Assembly (NCBI RefSeq): GCF_014643455.1
Contig: NZ_BMJM01000001.1
Span: 238,123-302,122, forward strand
Length of the DNA: 64,000 bases
Direction of reading: 5' to 3'
DNA from: Sandarakinorhabdus glacialis
GTDB lineage: Bacteria > Pseudomonadota > Alphaproteobacteria > Sphingomonadales > Sphingomonadaceae
Shown here: positions 46,487 through 55,218 of the stretch, piece after piece
Layout: each line of letters begins with the position of its first letter
How positions within the stretch are numbered: position 1 is the first letter of the stretch
Made by a program: the position numbers and the translations under genes
The notes under the pieces: generated by a model
What the model was told of the DNA's origin: nothing
What the model saw: only the letters and a program-made list of their open reading frames with translations
Database searches by the model: none

Positions 46487-46538
46487 GGTGTCCCCTGACT
46501 GTTGGCGTCGTCTCGATTGACGACCGCAACGAAGATGA

Positions 46539-46554
46539 TGCAATTGTCGTGCCA
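46539..46554 (-). promoter_or_regulatory. Sigma-54 (RpoN) promoter of the second PEP-CTERM gene
   Basis: On the reverse strand TGGCACGACAATTGCA matches TGGCAC-N5-TTGCA exactly, with GG and GC ten bases apart. It lies 53 bases upstream of the ATG at 46486. The same element precedes the other PEP-CTERM gene at 9142-9157. Confidence 0.85.
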
Positions 46555-46778
46555 AGTGTTGGACGGACGGTAAGTGATTGAGAAAGTAGCGGCAGGCTGA
46601 ACAAGGTCGATCTGCACCCGATATGAACTGTAAAGTTTTTTGACACTTTCGCGGCGTCTGGGCGTTGGATGACAGTCATTGCCCGGATGCGCACGCCAGT
46701 GCAGTGCCGCATTGTCAATTGCGGGCGCAACTGCTTCAAGGCGGCTGCGTTTTCGCACCCCGCCGAGCCAGAGCCCGT

Positions 46779-47747
46779 ATGACCGTAGTAGCTGCCTTCA
46801 TGTACCGCGACGGTGTCCGCGTCCGCGAGGTCGCCATCACCGACAAGGTGGACTGCGTGCACGAGAAATCCGAGTTCGTCTGGATCGGTATCGCCGACCC
46901 GACCGCGGCGGAACTGCGCACGCTGCAGCAGACCTATGCCCTGCACCCCCTTGCCGTCGAGGATGCCTTCAAGGCGCACCAGCTGCCCAAGGTCGATGTC
47001 TATGGCGACCAGTTGTTCGTCGTCGCACGCACCGCCTATCTCGAAGGCGATACCATCGCCTATGGCGAGACCGCGGTGTTCGTCGGCCATAGCCACATCA
47101 TCAGCGTCCGCCACGGCTCGATGCGCGCCCATACCGGGCTGCGGACCGACCTCGAGGCGACCCCGACCCTGCTGGCGCACGGCGTCGATTATATCCTGCA
47201 CGCCATTCTCGATTTCATCAGCGACGGCTATTTGCCCATGGTCGAGACCATCGAGCTCGAAGTGCTCGAAATGGAGCGGCGGGCAATCGACAATTTCCTC
47301 GGCCGCGCCGAAATCAGCCGCATCTTCGCGCTGCGCCGCGAGCTGATGCGGTTCCAGCGCATCCTGGTGCCGATGGGCGAAGTTGCCAGCAAGTTCGTCC
47401 GGCTCGAACTGCCGTGCATCGACAAGGAATCGCGGCCCTATTTCAACGACGTGCATGACCATGTCCGCCGCGTCCAGATGATCGTCGACGATTTGCGCGA
47501 GGTGCTGACATCGGTGTTCGAATTCAGCACCCTGCTCGAACAGCAGCGCACCGGCGGCATCACCCGCCAGCTCGCTGCCTGGGCCGCCATCCTTGCGGTG
47601 CCGACCGCGATCGCCGGCATCTATGGGATGAATTTCGAGAACATGCCCGAGCTGAAGACCCAGTTCGGCTATTTCGTCGTGCTGGGCGTGATTGCCAGTG
47701 CCTGCTCCGGACTGTTCCTCTGGTTCCGGCACACCAAATGGTTGTGA
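46779..47747 (+). CDS. corA: CorA family magnesium/cobalt transporter
   Basis: A 322-residue channel subunit. The large cytoplasmic N-terminal domain (residues 1-255) precedes two membrane helices, and the signature YGMNFENMPE lies in the loop between them (first helix ends in AIAGIYGMNF). CorA pentamers carry Mg2+ and sometimes Co2+ or Ni2+ into the cell. I chose the ATG at 46779; upstream in-frame residues are unlike the family. Third codon positions here favour C more than in many neighbours, a mild compositional difference. It is a single-gene unit, divergent from the PEP-CTERM gene. Confidence 0.94.
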   Translation: MTVVAAFMYRDGVRVREVAITDKVDCVHEKSEFVWIGIADPTAAELRTLQQTYALHPLAVEDAFKAHQLPKVDVYGDQLFVVARTAYLEGDTIAYGETAVFVGHSHIISVRHGSMRAHTGLRTDLEATPTLLAHGVDYILHAILDFISDGYLPMVETIELEVLEMERRAIDNFLGRAEISRIFALRRELMRFQRILVPMGEVASKFVRLELPCIDKESRPYFNDVHDHVRRVQMIVDDLREVLTSVFEFSTLLEQQRTGGITRQLAAWAAILAVPTAIAGIYGMNFENMPELKTQFGYFVVLGVIASACSGLFLWFRHTKWL

Positions 47748-47795
47748 GCCGGCCAATCGCCAGCAGCCAAACCCGTTAATTGCGGTGCAAGGCGT

Positions 47796-48569
47796 TCACT
47801 GCAGGTGTGTGAGCGCGATCGCGGCGTTTTCGAATTCGGCAACATTGATGATGCCGAACCGCGGAAATTCGAGGTCGGCGATGACGTAGAGCGTCACGGT
47901 CATGATTGCCGCGAAACTGAGCAATCGGAGCCAGTCGCGGTTTCGGGCAGCGCCCATGCCGAACCCGGCCAGCGCCGCGGCAACCATTGCGAGCGTCAGG
48001 AGCATGATTGCGATTGTCGCGGGCGTGTGCATCAGCATCGAAAGCGCCCGTGTCGCGGTGATGTCGATCATGTCGTTCAGTGCCGGAAGCAGCAGCATGT
48101 TGGCGGCCGGCAGGGCGTCGGGCCTTGCCCCGGCGGTGATGGCCAATTGCCAGATTTCGCCCTGGGTTGCGGTGGAACGACCGAGTGCGGCCCTGAAATC
48201 AGCTTCGTTGCCAACGTGCGCATAGGCATCGACGCGGGAAGCGGCATAGCGGCGAAAGGCATTGCGCAAGGGCGGCCGGGCGTCGGCGGGAACGAGGTCG
48301 ATGCGCAGCCAGGCGGTGCCGATGGCATTGGCTTCCTCGACGATGAGGTCGCGGCGGTGATCGAAGCGCGCGGCCGCCGCGGAGAAAGTGAAGGCGATGA
48401 GCAGGCCGAGAACGGCGAAAACGGCGGCGTCGACGGCACTGCCGCTTGCCTCTGCATGACCCGAGGCTATCGCGCGCCGGGCCAGCCACCGACCGAGCTC
48501 GAGGCTGAGCAGGAATGCCGCGAACAGGGCGATACACAGCACCAACGGGTGAGTGAACAGGAGTTGCAA
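47796..48569 (-). CDS. DUF4239 family membrane protein
   Basis: A 257-residue protein with two hydrophobic helices near the N-terminus and two near the C-terminus around a cytosolic or periplasmic middle part. VFAVLGLLIAFTFSAAAARFDHRRDLIVEEANAIGTAWLR shape matches the bestrophin-like DUF4239 family (key parts ARFDHRRDLI and EEANAIGTAWLR). No function is established. The start is a TTG at 48569 with AAGGAG eight bases upstream; another TTG six codons earlier lacks this. Confidence 0.82.
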   Translation of the reverse strand: MQLLFTHPLVLCIALFAAFLLSLELGRWLARRAIASGHAEASGSAVDAAVFAVLGLLIAFTFSAAAARFDHRRDLIVEEANAIGTAWLRIDLVPADARPPLRNAFRRYAASRVDAYAHVGNEADFRAALGRSTATQGEIWQLAITAGARPDALPAANMLLLPALNDMIDITATRALSMLMHTPATIAIMLLTLAMVAAALAGFGMGAARNRDWLRLLSFAAIMTVTLYVIADLEFPRFGIINVAEFENAAIALTHLQ

Positions 48570-49010
48570 ACCGGGGTCTCCTTGCAACCCGCTCGCCGCC
48601 GAGCCGGCCGCAGAAATTCGGGACAGGTCGTGTCAGGTCCGACACGATCAAGTGTCGGACAATAATCGGTTGGGTTTGCGAGGCAAGTCCGCAGAGCGGC
48701 CTTTTTGCAACTGGATCTGTTGGCGGTGGATGCAAGACCAGGAGTGTCACCGGCCATGGCGTATCGCAGGGATGTTGATCGATGTCAGTGCAGGCGCAAG
48801 ATGGCGACGACCATCGAGAATACGCCGGGCTGGTTTTCCGTTTCCGACATCCGTGTGCCGGCGGCAGAGCGCCGTGCTGCTGCAAGGGCCTGACAGCCGA
48901 CCCCGAAATCCCGGCTGTGACGTGTGGAGTTTTGCCGGCGTCCAGGACTTGTCATCTTCGATATCGATACCGAACATGGGTCGGGGTAGGATATCCGTGC
49001 CATGCTGACC
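48570..49010. other. Gene-free region with a 9-bp inverted repeat
   Basis: This is 441 bases with no coding sequence that I can support. GTCCGACAC-GATCAA-GTGTCGGAC at 48637-48660 is a perfect inverted repeat about 70 bases upstream of the DUF4239 gene and could be an operator or a small terminator. The short frame beginning MATTIENTPGWFSVSDIRVP near 48801 has no ribosome binding site or recognisable family. The region separates the core genes on the left from the catabolic cluster on the right. Confidence 0.5.
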
Positions 49011-50180
49011 TCAGTCGAACCGGTTGGCGAAAATCGCCGAGCTGACGGTGGGGGAACCTGGCCCGCCGGCGAGCAGGCAGGTGCGGGCGCCGGCGACAGG
49101 GTTGGCGGATTCGCCGCGGAGCTGGCGGACGGCCTCGATCGGCAGGCCGATGCCGTGGATGAAACCCTGGGCGAGGTTGCCGCCCGAGGTGTTGACCGGC
49201 AGCTTGCCGCCGTCGGCGATGAGGTTGTCGAAGCGGATGACGTCGGCGGCGCTTTCGTGGCTGCAAAAGCCATGGTCGATCAGCGACATGACACCTTGGG
49301 CATCGAAGTTTTCGTAAAGCTGGACGACATCGATGTCGGCCGGGGTGAGGCCGGTGTCGGCGTAGAGGCGTTTGGCGACGGGGCGGAAACCGGCGGTGGC
49401 GTAAAGGTCGGCGGCGTCGTTTTCGAGGAGGTCGCCCCAGCCGGCTTCCGCGCCTTGTGCGCAGCCGAGGAGGTAGACGGGGGGCTTGGCAAGGTCGCGG
49501 GCGCGGTCGGCGGCGACCATCAACAGCGCGCCGGCACCATCGTTTTCGCGGCTGCAATCGAACAGGCGGAAGGGTTCGGCGATCATCCGCGAGCGGCGCA
49601 GCGATTCGATGTCGAAGTCCTGGCCGAAGCTGACCGCCTCGGGGTTGCGGTTGCCGTGGTAGTAGGACGCGCGGACGAGGTCCTCGACGATGTCGCGGGG
49701 GACGCCGTGGTGGTCGAACAGGCGGGTGGCGCGGATGGCGCAGACTTGCGCCGGGGAGACGACGCCGGCGGCGAGCAGGTGATCGGTGAGGTGGTGGGCC
49801 ATGACTGCCGCCGAGAGTCGCCCGCTCGAGCCTTCGACAAGGGCGCGGAAGATGACGACGGCGGTGGCCTGGCCGGTGAGGATGGCGCTCGCTGCAACCC
49901 CAAACGCGCCGGCGATGCCGCCGCCGCCGCCGCCCCAGACGGCGGACGACCAGCGCAGTTCGCGGATGCCGAGTTCGGGCATGAGGCGGACGGGTTCGTT
50001 GTGATCGTCGCCATAGGAGACGAAGCCGTCGATTTCGGCGGGGTCGAAGCCGGCATCGGCGCAGGCGGCGAGCACGGCTTCGACAAGGACGGAGCGTTCG
50101 GGGAGGGGGGCGGCGCCGCGCTTGTACTGGCGCAGGCCGACGCCGGCGATGGCGGTGGTGCCATAGAGCGGGTGGGTCAT
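49011..50180 (-). CDS. Thiolase-fold lipid-transfer/aldolase-like protein (Ltp2/SCP-x type)
   Basis: A 389-residue thiolase-superfamily protein (VGLRQYKRGAAPLPERS, VWGGGGGGIAGAFGVAASAI, QLYENFDAQGVMSL, NTSGGNLAQGFIHGIG). The nucleophilic Cys of true thiolases is absent in the N-terminal half, and the C-terminal CxG motif is replaced by AGGPGSP. This fits the Ltp2-type aldolases that split side-chain beta-hydroxyacyl-CoA in steroid breakdown together with a DUF35 partner. The DUF35 gene overlaps its start by four bases, which supports a complex. Retro-aldol activity is inference. Confidence 0.82.
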   Translation of the reverse strand: MTHPLYGTTAIAGVGLRQYKRGAAPLPERSVLVEAVLAACADAGFDPAEIDGFVSYGDDHNEPVRLMPELGIRELRWSSAVWGGGGGGIAGAFGVAASAILTGQATAVVIFRALVEGSSGRLSAAVMAHHLTDHLLAAGVVSPAQVCAIRATRLFDHHGVPRDIVEDLVRASYYHGNRNPEAVSFGQDFDIESLRRSRMIAEPFRLFDCSRENDGAGALLMVAADRARDLAKPPVYLLGCAQGAEAGWGDLLENDAADLYATAGFRPVAKRLYADTGLTPADIDVVQLYENFDAQGVMSLIDHGFCSHESAADVIRFDNLIADGGKLPVNTSGGNLAQGFIHGIGLPIEAVRQLRGESANPVAGARTCLLAGGPGSPTVSSAIFANRFD

Positions 50181-50590
50181 GCGAGGCGGCTCCAGATGAT
50201 CGTCGGGATCGGGTCGGTGCCCACGCCAGTTCTAATGACGGTGGTGCCGATGCGGCCGGTGAGGGGTTCGCCGATGACGGGATCGATGCGATCGGGGTCG
50301 TCGAGGCGGCCGAGCAGGCGGATGCCGCAATCATCGACTTCGGCGACGATGCTGGTGAACGGCAGGTCCAGCGATTCGGTGAGCGCGAAGCGGTGCCAGG
50401 TGCGGGTCCAGGAGAAGATTGCGGCGGTCATCGCACGCTCGGTCCAGGTGACGCCGACCGCGCCGCAACTGCCGCAGCGGTGCCCGGCAGGCCACATCCA
50501 GCGGTCGCAGCCGGTACAGCGGGGGAAGAGGAGTTTGCCGTCCGCAAGGCCCTGCCAATAGGGTGCGTCGGCGCCGGAGGAGCGGGTCAT
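50177..50590 (-). CDS. Zn-ribbon OB-fold protein (DUF35)
   Basis: A 137-residue protein. A rubredoxin-like zinc ribbon (LLFPRCTGCDRWMWPAGHRCGSC, four Cys) is followed by an OB fold (FTSIVAEVDDCGIRLLGRLD, GEPLTGRIG). DUF35 proteins are partners of thiolase-like or aldolase enzymes and help bind acyl-CoA. It overlaps the P450 gene upstream and the Ltp-type gene downstream by four bases each (ATGA), so all three are coupled. The ATG at 50590 gives the family N-terminus; the open frame continuing upstream is the opposite reading of the P450. Confidence 0.88.
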   Translation of the reverse strand: MTRSSGADAPYWQGLADGKLLFPRCTGCDRWMWPAGHRCGSCGAVGVTWTERAMTAAIFSWTRTWHRFALTESLDLPFTSIVAEVDDCGIRLLGRLDDPDRIDPVIGEPLTGRIGTTVIRTGVGTDPIPTIIWSRLA

Positions 50591-51807
50591 TTGGCGGTTC
50601 CCCAGGCGAGGGGGAGCGCCTCGAGCGCCATGACGGTGCCGGTGCGGAAGGGGCGGACGGCGCCGGGGACGATGCGGAAGGCCGGGATGTGGCGGACCCA
50701 GGTTTCGATGAGGATGCGGATTTCGGCGCGGCCCGGGACATGGCCGATGCAGAGGTGGGGGCCGGTCGAGAAGGTGATGTGGGCGGCGCGCTTGCGATCG
50801 ATGTCGACAAGGCCGGGGAGGGTGAACTTGCGGTCGTCGCGGCTGCCCATGGGGAGGAGGTTGAGGACCATGTCGCCGGCGCGGAAGGGGACGCCGAGCA
50901 GGTCCTTGTCCTTGACGACGAGGCGCGGGGCGTTGACGACACCGAAGGCGCGGACGGCCTCGTCGGCGAAGGCGCCGGACAGCGACGGGTCGGCGGCGAG
51001 GCGGGCCTGCAGTTCCGGCATCTGGGCGAGTTGCTGATACGCGAAGCCGGTGACGTTGGTGACGGTGTCCATGCCGCCGAGGAAGAGCACGAAGCTCATC
51101 GCCAGGATCTCGTCGTCGGACATGGTGCGGGGGGTGCCTTCGCCGACATCGGCCTGGATGAAGTGGCTCATCAGCTTGTCGTCGGGGCTGGTGCGCTTTT
51201 CGTCGATCAGGCCCTTCAACAGCCCGAGGATTGTCGCGCTGAGCTGGCCGAGTTCCTCGGCGTCGTTCTGGACCTCGAAAAAGCGTTCGGCGAGATGGCG
51301 GAATTCGTGGAGGCGCGACAGGTCCATGCCCATCAATTCCATGAAGACGGTGACCGGATAGACCTTTGCGACATCGGCCATGAAGTCGCACGCGCCCTTG
51401 TCGGCAACGCCGGCGACGATGGATTCGGCCCAGTAGCGCAGGCGGGGCTCGATGGCCTTGATCGCGACCGGGCCGAACATCGGCGCCATGGCGCGGCGGT
51501 AGGGCAGGTTGTGGGGCGGATCGAGGCTGAGCGGGATGAAGAACGGCGGGTTGGGAACGCGGGGGATCTGCATTTCGCGAACCGAGAAATGTTCGGGGTC
51601 GGTGGCGATGGCGGCGATGGCGTCCATGCGGCGGACCATCCAGTGGCCGCCGTTGGCCGGGGTCCAGAAAATGTCGGGCGCGGTCTCGATGGCAGCGGCG
51701 TAGCTGTCCTGGACGGCGCAATCGATGCGCGGATCGGCGTAGATGTCGAATTCGAAGACAAGGTGCCGGGGGACGTGCGGGGGAATATGGTCGGGGGTGT
51801 TCATCAT
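50587..51807 (-). CDS. Cytochrome P450
   Basis: A 406-residue soluble P450. The heme ligand Cys353 lies in FSTGPHLCIGHVPGRAE, the oxygen-activating I-helix is FLGGMDTVTN, and the Arg of ExxR-like region is present. The family cannot be named with certainty; it resembles the CYP enzymes of sphingomonads and mycobacteria that act on terpenoids and steroid side chains. It needs a ferredoxin and reductase, which are not visible nearby. A GAGGAG site precedes two adjacent ATGs. It belongs to the unit ligase, P450, DUF35, Ltp. Confidence 0.92.
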   Translation of the reverse strand: MMNTPDHIPPHVPRHLVFEFDIYADPRIDCAVQDSYAAAIETAPDIFWTPANGGHWMVRRMDAIAAIATDPEHFSVREMQIPRVPNPPFFIPLSLDPPHNLPYRRAMAPMFGPVAIKAIEPRLRYWAESIVAGVADKGACDFMADVAKVYPVTVFMELMGMDLSRLHEFRHLAERFFEVQNDAEELGQLSATILGLLKGLIDEKRTSPDDKLMSHFIQADVGEGTPRTMSDDEILAMSFVLFLGGMDTVTNVTGFAYQQLAQMPELQARLAADPSLSGAFADEAVRAFGVVNAPRLVVKDKDLLGVPFRAGDMVLNLLPMGSRDDRKFTLPGLVDIDRKRAAHITFSTGPHLCIGHVPGRAEIRILIETWVRHIPAFRIVPGAVRPFRTGTVMALEALPLAWGTAK

Positions 51808-51813
51808 GGCTCC

Positions 51814-53313
51814 TCAGCGGACGCGGGGCAGGTGCGCATGGGCACCCGCATAGATCTGACGGACGGCGGGCTTGGACAGCTTGCCGGTGGCGAGGCGGGG
51901 AAGCGGTTCGGCCGAAAACGCGACGAAGCGCGGCACCTTGTAGTTCGAGAGGTTGGCGTCGCAGTGGCGGATGAGCGCGGCGACATCGATTTCGACGGGG
52001 CCGTGGATGACTGCGAACGGGGTCTCGCCGAATTTCGCGTCGGGGGCAGCGATGACCAGCACTTCGGAGATGCCGGGGAATTCGGCAATGACGGCTTCGA
52101 CCTCGGCAGCGGCGATGTTGAGGCAGCCCGAAATGATGAGGTCCTTCATGCGATCGATGAAGGTCAGCATGCCGTGTTCGTCGAGCACGCCGATGTCGCC
52201 CGACCATAGCCAGCCGGCGCGGATGGTGCGGGCGGTTTCCTCAGGATTGCGCCAATAGCCGGCCATCATGCCGGGCGAGCGCATGAGGATCTCGCCGCGT
52301 TCGCCGGGGTCGCAGTCGCTGCCGTCGGGACGGACGACGCGGATATCGAGGAAGACGCCGCCCCAGCCGCATTTGTCGGGGGCGGCTGCTGCGAGGTGTT
52401 CGGGCATCATGGTGGCGTTGCCGCCGACCTCGGTCTGGCCGTAGATCTGGCGGATGACGATGCCGCGGGCGGCCCAGGTTTCGGATAGCTGCCGGCTGAC
52501 GCGGGCGCCGCCAGCGGTGACGAGGCGCAGCGACGACAGGTCGGCAGCGGCGAATTCGGGCAGCGCGGCGATGAATTCGAAAAAGGCGGGCACGGCGCCG
52601 AAGCAGGTGATGCGCTGTTCTTCGATGAGGCGGAGCGCCTCCAGCGGCACGAACTGCGGTACCATGAAGATGGTGCAGCCCTGGACGCCGTAGTGCATCA
52701 GCTGGACAAAGCCGGCGGAGGTGTTGAGCGGGGCGAGGCAGATGACGCGCGCGCCGGCGGCGGAGGCTGTGCTTTCGACGGCCCAGTTGGCGGCGTAGGC
52801 GGTCATCGAGCGGTTGGTGAAGACGACACCTTTGGGCTTTGCCGTCGAGCCCGAGGTGGCGATGATGACGACGGGGGCGTCGGGGACGGGGTCGTGGGCG
52901 ACGTTGGCGGGTTCGCCGTGACGGAGCGCGGCGATCACGGCGATGTCGTCGGGGGCGTGGCCGGCGGCGGCGATCTTGTCGAAATATTCGGGCATGGCGA
53001 AGATGCGCGAGGGCTCGGCGGTGTCCGTCAGCTCGGCGATCTCGCGGGCTGTGTAGCGGAAGTTGATGGGCGCGACGATGCCGCCGGCGCGGATGATGCC
53101 GAGGATGAGCGCGACATAGGCGAGGCTGTTGGTGGCGCAGATCGCAACGCGGTCGCCGGGGGCGAGGCCGCCGGCGACGAGGAGCGCGGCGACGCGGCCG
53201 GACCAGTCGTGCCAGGCGGCATAGGTGAGGGTGTCGCCCTCGAGCACGACGGCGGCCTGGTCGGGGCGCATGCGAGCCCACCAGGCGATGGCGGCGGGTA
53301 GAGTCTGGGCCAT
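51814..53313 (-). CDS. AMP-forming acyl-CoA ligase
   Basis: A 499-residue ANL-superfamily enzyme that activates a carboxylic acid to its CoA thioester via an acyl-adenylate. Motifs are the P-loop IIATSGSTAKPKGVVFTN, YGQTEVGG (A5), WLWSGDIGVLDEHG (A7) and the hinge DRMKDLIISGCLNI. The usual C-terminal catalytic Lys appears in TGKLSKPAVR. It resembles FadD3/FadD13-type ligases for steroid or fatty acids; the substrate is unproven. AAGGGGA precedes the ATG. It is the first gene of the reverse-strand unit and has a candidate promoter and operator at 53377-53410. Confidence 0.92.
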   Translation of the reverse strand: MAQTLPAAIAWWARMRPDQAAVVLEGDTLTYAAWHDWSGRVAALLVAGGLAPGDRVAICATNSLAYVALILGIIRAGGIVAPINFRYTAREIAELTDTAEPSRIFAMPEYFDKIAAAGHAPDDIAVIAALRHGEPANVAHDPVPDAPVVIIATSGSTAKPKGVVFTNRSMTAYAANWAVESTASAAGARVICLAPLNTSAGFVQLMHYGVQGCTIFMVPQFVPLEALRLIEEQRITCFGAVPAFFEFIAALPEFAAADLSSLRLVTAGGARVSRQLSETWAARGIVIRQIYGQTEVGGNATMMPEHLAAAAPDKCGWGGVFLDIRVVRPDGSDCDPGERGEILMRSPGMMAGYWRNPEETARTIRAGWLWSGDIGVLDEHGMLTFIDRMKDLIISGCLNIAAAEVEAVIAEFPGISEVLVIAAPDAKFGETPFAVIHGPVEIDVAALIRHCDANLSNYKVPRFVAFSAEPLPRLATGKLSKPAVRQIYAGAHAHLPRVR

Positions 53314-53393
53314 TTGTTCCCCTTAGGCGCGCCGTATTCTTCGGCTGGCACCGTGATTGCTGTCGTTCTGCGGGCGATGCTAGGAAGCGTTCT

Positions 53394-53410
53394 ATCTAAT
53401 GGCAATAGGT
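53394..53410 (-). promoter_or_regulatory. Operator-like palindrome overlapping the acyl-CoA ligase promoter
   Basis: On the forward strand ATCTA-ATGGCAA-TAGGT. Read on the reverse strand, the core supplies a -35 box TTGCCA (53405-53400), with a -10 box TAGCAT at 53382-53377, 17 bases away. The predicted start lies about 55 bases before the ligase ATG. It is one of five sites A.CTA-N7-TAG.. in this cluster. Confidence 0.6.
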
Positions 53411-53445
53411 ATTGATGAGAGGGTTGGCGACCAGCTCGATCTGTT

Positions 53446-53462
53446 ATCTATGTCGTTTAGAT
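53446..53462 (+). promoter_or_regulatory. Operator-like palindrome upstream of the GMC oxidoreductase
   Basis: ATCTA-TGTCGTT-TAGAT, the most symmetric of the five sites; its outer bases extend the arms to TTATCTA/TAGATAA. It lies 36 bases before the GMC start and 52 bases (centre to centre) from the site for the divergent ligase gene. Confidence 0.6.
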
Positions 53463-53497
53463 AAACCGGGGTACGAACGCCGGGAGCGGGGAAAACC

Positions 53498-55111
53498 ATG
53501 GACAGTCATGACTATGTCATTGTCGGTGCCGGTGCCGCCGGCTGCGTGCTGGCGTATCGGCTGTCGGAGGACCCGGCGAATTCGGTGCTGCTGATCGAGG
53601 CAGGGCCGCGCGACACGCATCCGTTCATTGCGATGCCCAAGGGGCTGGCCAAGGTGATGGCCGATCCGAGCCATCTATGGGCCTATGCCAGCCAGCCCGA
53701 CGATTGCACGGCGGGGCAGTCGGAGATGTGGGTACGCGGCCGGGTGCTGGGCGGATCGAGCTCGGTCAACGGCATGATGTATGTGCGCGGCCAGCCGGCC
53801 GATTTCGATGCGATTGCCGAGATCAGCAGCGACGACTGGAACTGGGCGCATATCGGCGCGGCCTATGCGGCAATGGAGAACCACGAGCTGGGCGCTGCGC
53901 CGACGCGGGGCGATCGCGGGCCGCTCAAGGTGACGATGCCGGTGCTGCGCGATGCCTTGTCGGAAGCGCAGCTGGCGGCCGGCGAGGCGATGGGGTGGCC
54001 GCGCAAGGTCGATGTCAACACGCCGGATGATGGCGATGGCATCGGTTATGCGCCGCGGACGATTTCGGGGGGCAAAAGGCAGAGTGCGGCGACGGCGTTC
54101 CTGCGGCCGGCCGAGAAACGCCCGAACCTGACGATCGTGACCGATTGCACGGTCGACCGGGTGGTGTTCGAGGGCAAGCGCGCGGTGGGCGTCGAGGTGG
54201 TGCGTGGGGGCGGGCGGGAGATTTTGGCCGCGCGGCGCGAGGTGATCGTCTGCGGCGGGGCGATGGCGAGCCCGGGCATATTGGAGCGGTCGGGGATCGG
54301 CGATGCGGCGCGGCTGGCGGCGCTGGGGATCCCGCTGGTCCATGCGAGCGACCAGGTCGGCGAGGGATCGATCGAGCACCGCGGGCTGATCATGCAGTGG
54401 AAGCTGACCAGCGACGTTTCGCAGAACCGGGACTTTCATGGCTGGCGGCTGCTGAAATCGGCGCTGCGCTACTATCTCAACCGGACCGGGCCGATGTCGG
54501 CGGCGGCGTACGAGATCGGCGGCTGGTTCCGGACGCGGCCGGGGCTGAACCGGCCCGATGCGCAGGTGCTGGTGGCGCCGTTCTCGTTCGATTTCGCCAA
54601 GCAGCGCCAGGATGTCGAGCGGTTTCCGGGGATGCACGTGGTGGTCTATGCGCTGCGGCCGACGTCGCGCGGCAGCATCCATATCGACAGCCGCGACCCC
54701 GACAAGCCGGCGAGTTTCCGGCCGAATTACCATGACAACGACGCCGATCGGCAAGCGATGATCGGCGCGGTCAAGGTCATCCGAGACTATGTGCGGACGC
54801 CGCCGCTGGCGGCATTCGTTGGCGAGGAGACGATGCCGGGACCGGACTTCGCCGGCGATGCCGGGATTATCGATGCCTATGACCGGTTCGGGACGTGCGC
54901 GTATCACGCCGTCGGCAGCTGCCGGATGGGCAAGGACGATGCCGCGGTGGTCGACCCGCAGTTGCGAGTGCGGGGGGTCAGCGGGCTGCGGGTGATCGAC
55001 ACCTCGGTCATGCCGGTGATCCCGGCCGGGAACACCGCCGGCCCGACGATGGCAATGGCATGGCGGGCAGCGGACCTCATCCTTTCCGAAGCGCTGGCAC
55101 GCGCTGACTGA
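53498..55111 (+). CDS. GMC family FAD-dependent oxidoreductase
   Basis: A 537-residue flavoprotein related to choline and alcohol dehydrogenases. The FAD site is [20 protein letters not shown] at residue 6, with the GMC signature [20 protein letters not shown] and the second block [15 protein letters not shown]. The catalytic His is in [12 protein letters not shown] and the Asn in [20 protein letters not shown]. It probably oxidises an alcohol in the pathway of this cluster to an aldehyde or ketone. GGGGAAAACC precedes the ATG. It is divergent from the ligase unit, with an operator-like site in front of each. Confidence 0.92.
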   Translation: MDSHDYVIVGAGAAGCVLAYRLSEDPANSVLLIEAGPRDTHPFIAMPKGLAKVMADPSHLWAYASQPDDCTAGQSEMWVRGRVLGGSSSVNGMMYVRGQPADFDAIAEISSDDWNWAHIGAAYAAMENHELGAAPTRGDRGPLKVTMPVLRDALSEAQLAAGEAMGWPRKVDVNTPDDGDGIGYAPRTISGGKRQSAATAFLRPAEKRPNLTIVTDCTVDRVVFEGKRAVGVEVVRGGGREILAARREVIVCGGAMASPGILERSGIGDAARLAALGIPLVHASDQVGEGSIEHRGLIMQWKLTSDVSQNRDFHGWRLLKSALRYYLNRTGPMSAAAYEIGGWFRTRPGLNRPDAQVLVAPFSFDFAKQRQDVERFPGMHVVVYALRPTSRGSIHIDSRDPDKPASFRPNYHDNDADRQAMIGAVKVIRDYVRTPPLAAFVGEETMPGPDFAGDAGIIDAYDRFGTCAYHAVGSCRMGKDDAAVVDPQLRVRGVSGLRVIDTSVMPVIPAGNTAGPTMAMAWRAADLILSEALARAD

Positions 55112-55119
55112 CGTTTTTA

Positions 55120-55136
55120 TCTATTGACTGTAGTTT
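55120..55136 (+). promoter_or_regulatory. Operator-like palindrome upstream of the TonB receptor
   Basis: ATCTA-TTGACTG-TAGTT. The core contains a -35-like TTGACT, but the matching -10 box is weak. It lies just after the GMC stop and 83 bases before the receptor ATG. Confidence 0.5.
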
Positions 55137-55218
55137 TAGGACTACGATGCTTTGGGGCATCGGAAAGAACATCGGCGGAAATGCCGGGACGACAATTTTT
55201 CATGGGAGGGGATCGAAC

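Noticed and set aside
48782-49045. Short open frames in the spacer before the Ltp-type gene
   Set aside because: No ribosome binding site, no recognisable family, and mixed Arg/Cys/Gly composition typical of non-coding frames.
49011-50180. Naming this protein acetyl-CoA acetyltransferase
   Set aside because: The fold matches, but the nucleophilic Cys and the C-terminal CxG motif of true thiolases are missing, and a DUF35 partner is adjacent.
50177-52207. A 676-codon reverse frame running across the DUF35, P450 and ligase genes
   Set aside because: Only its last 137 residues (DUF35) are protein-like. The rest is an Arg/His-rich alternative reading of the P450 and ligase genes.
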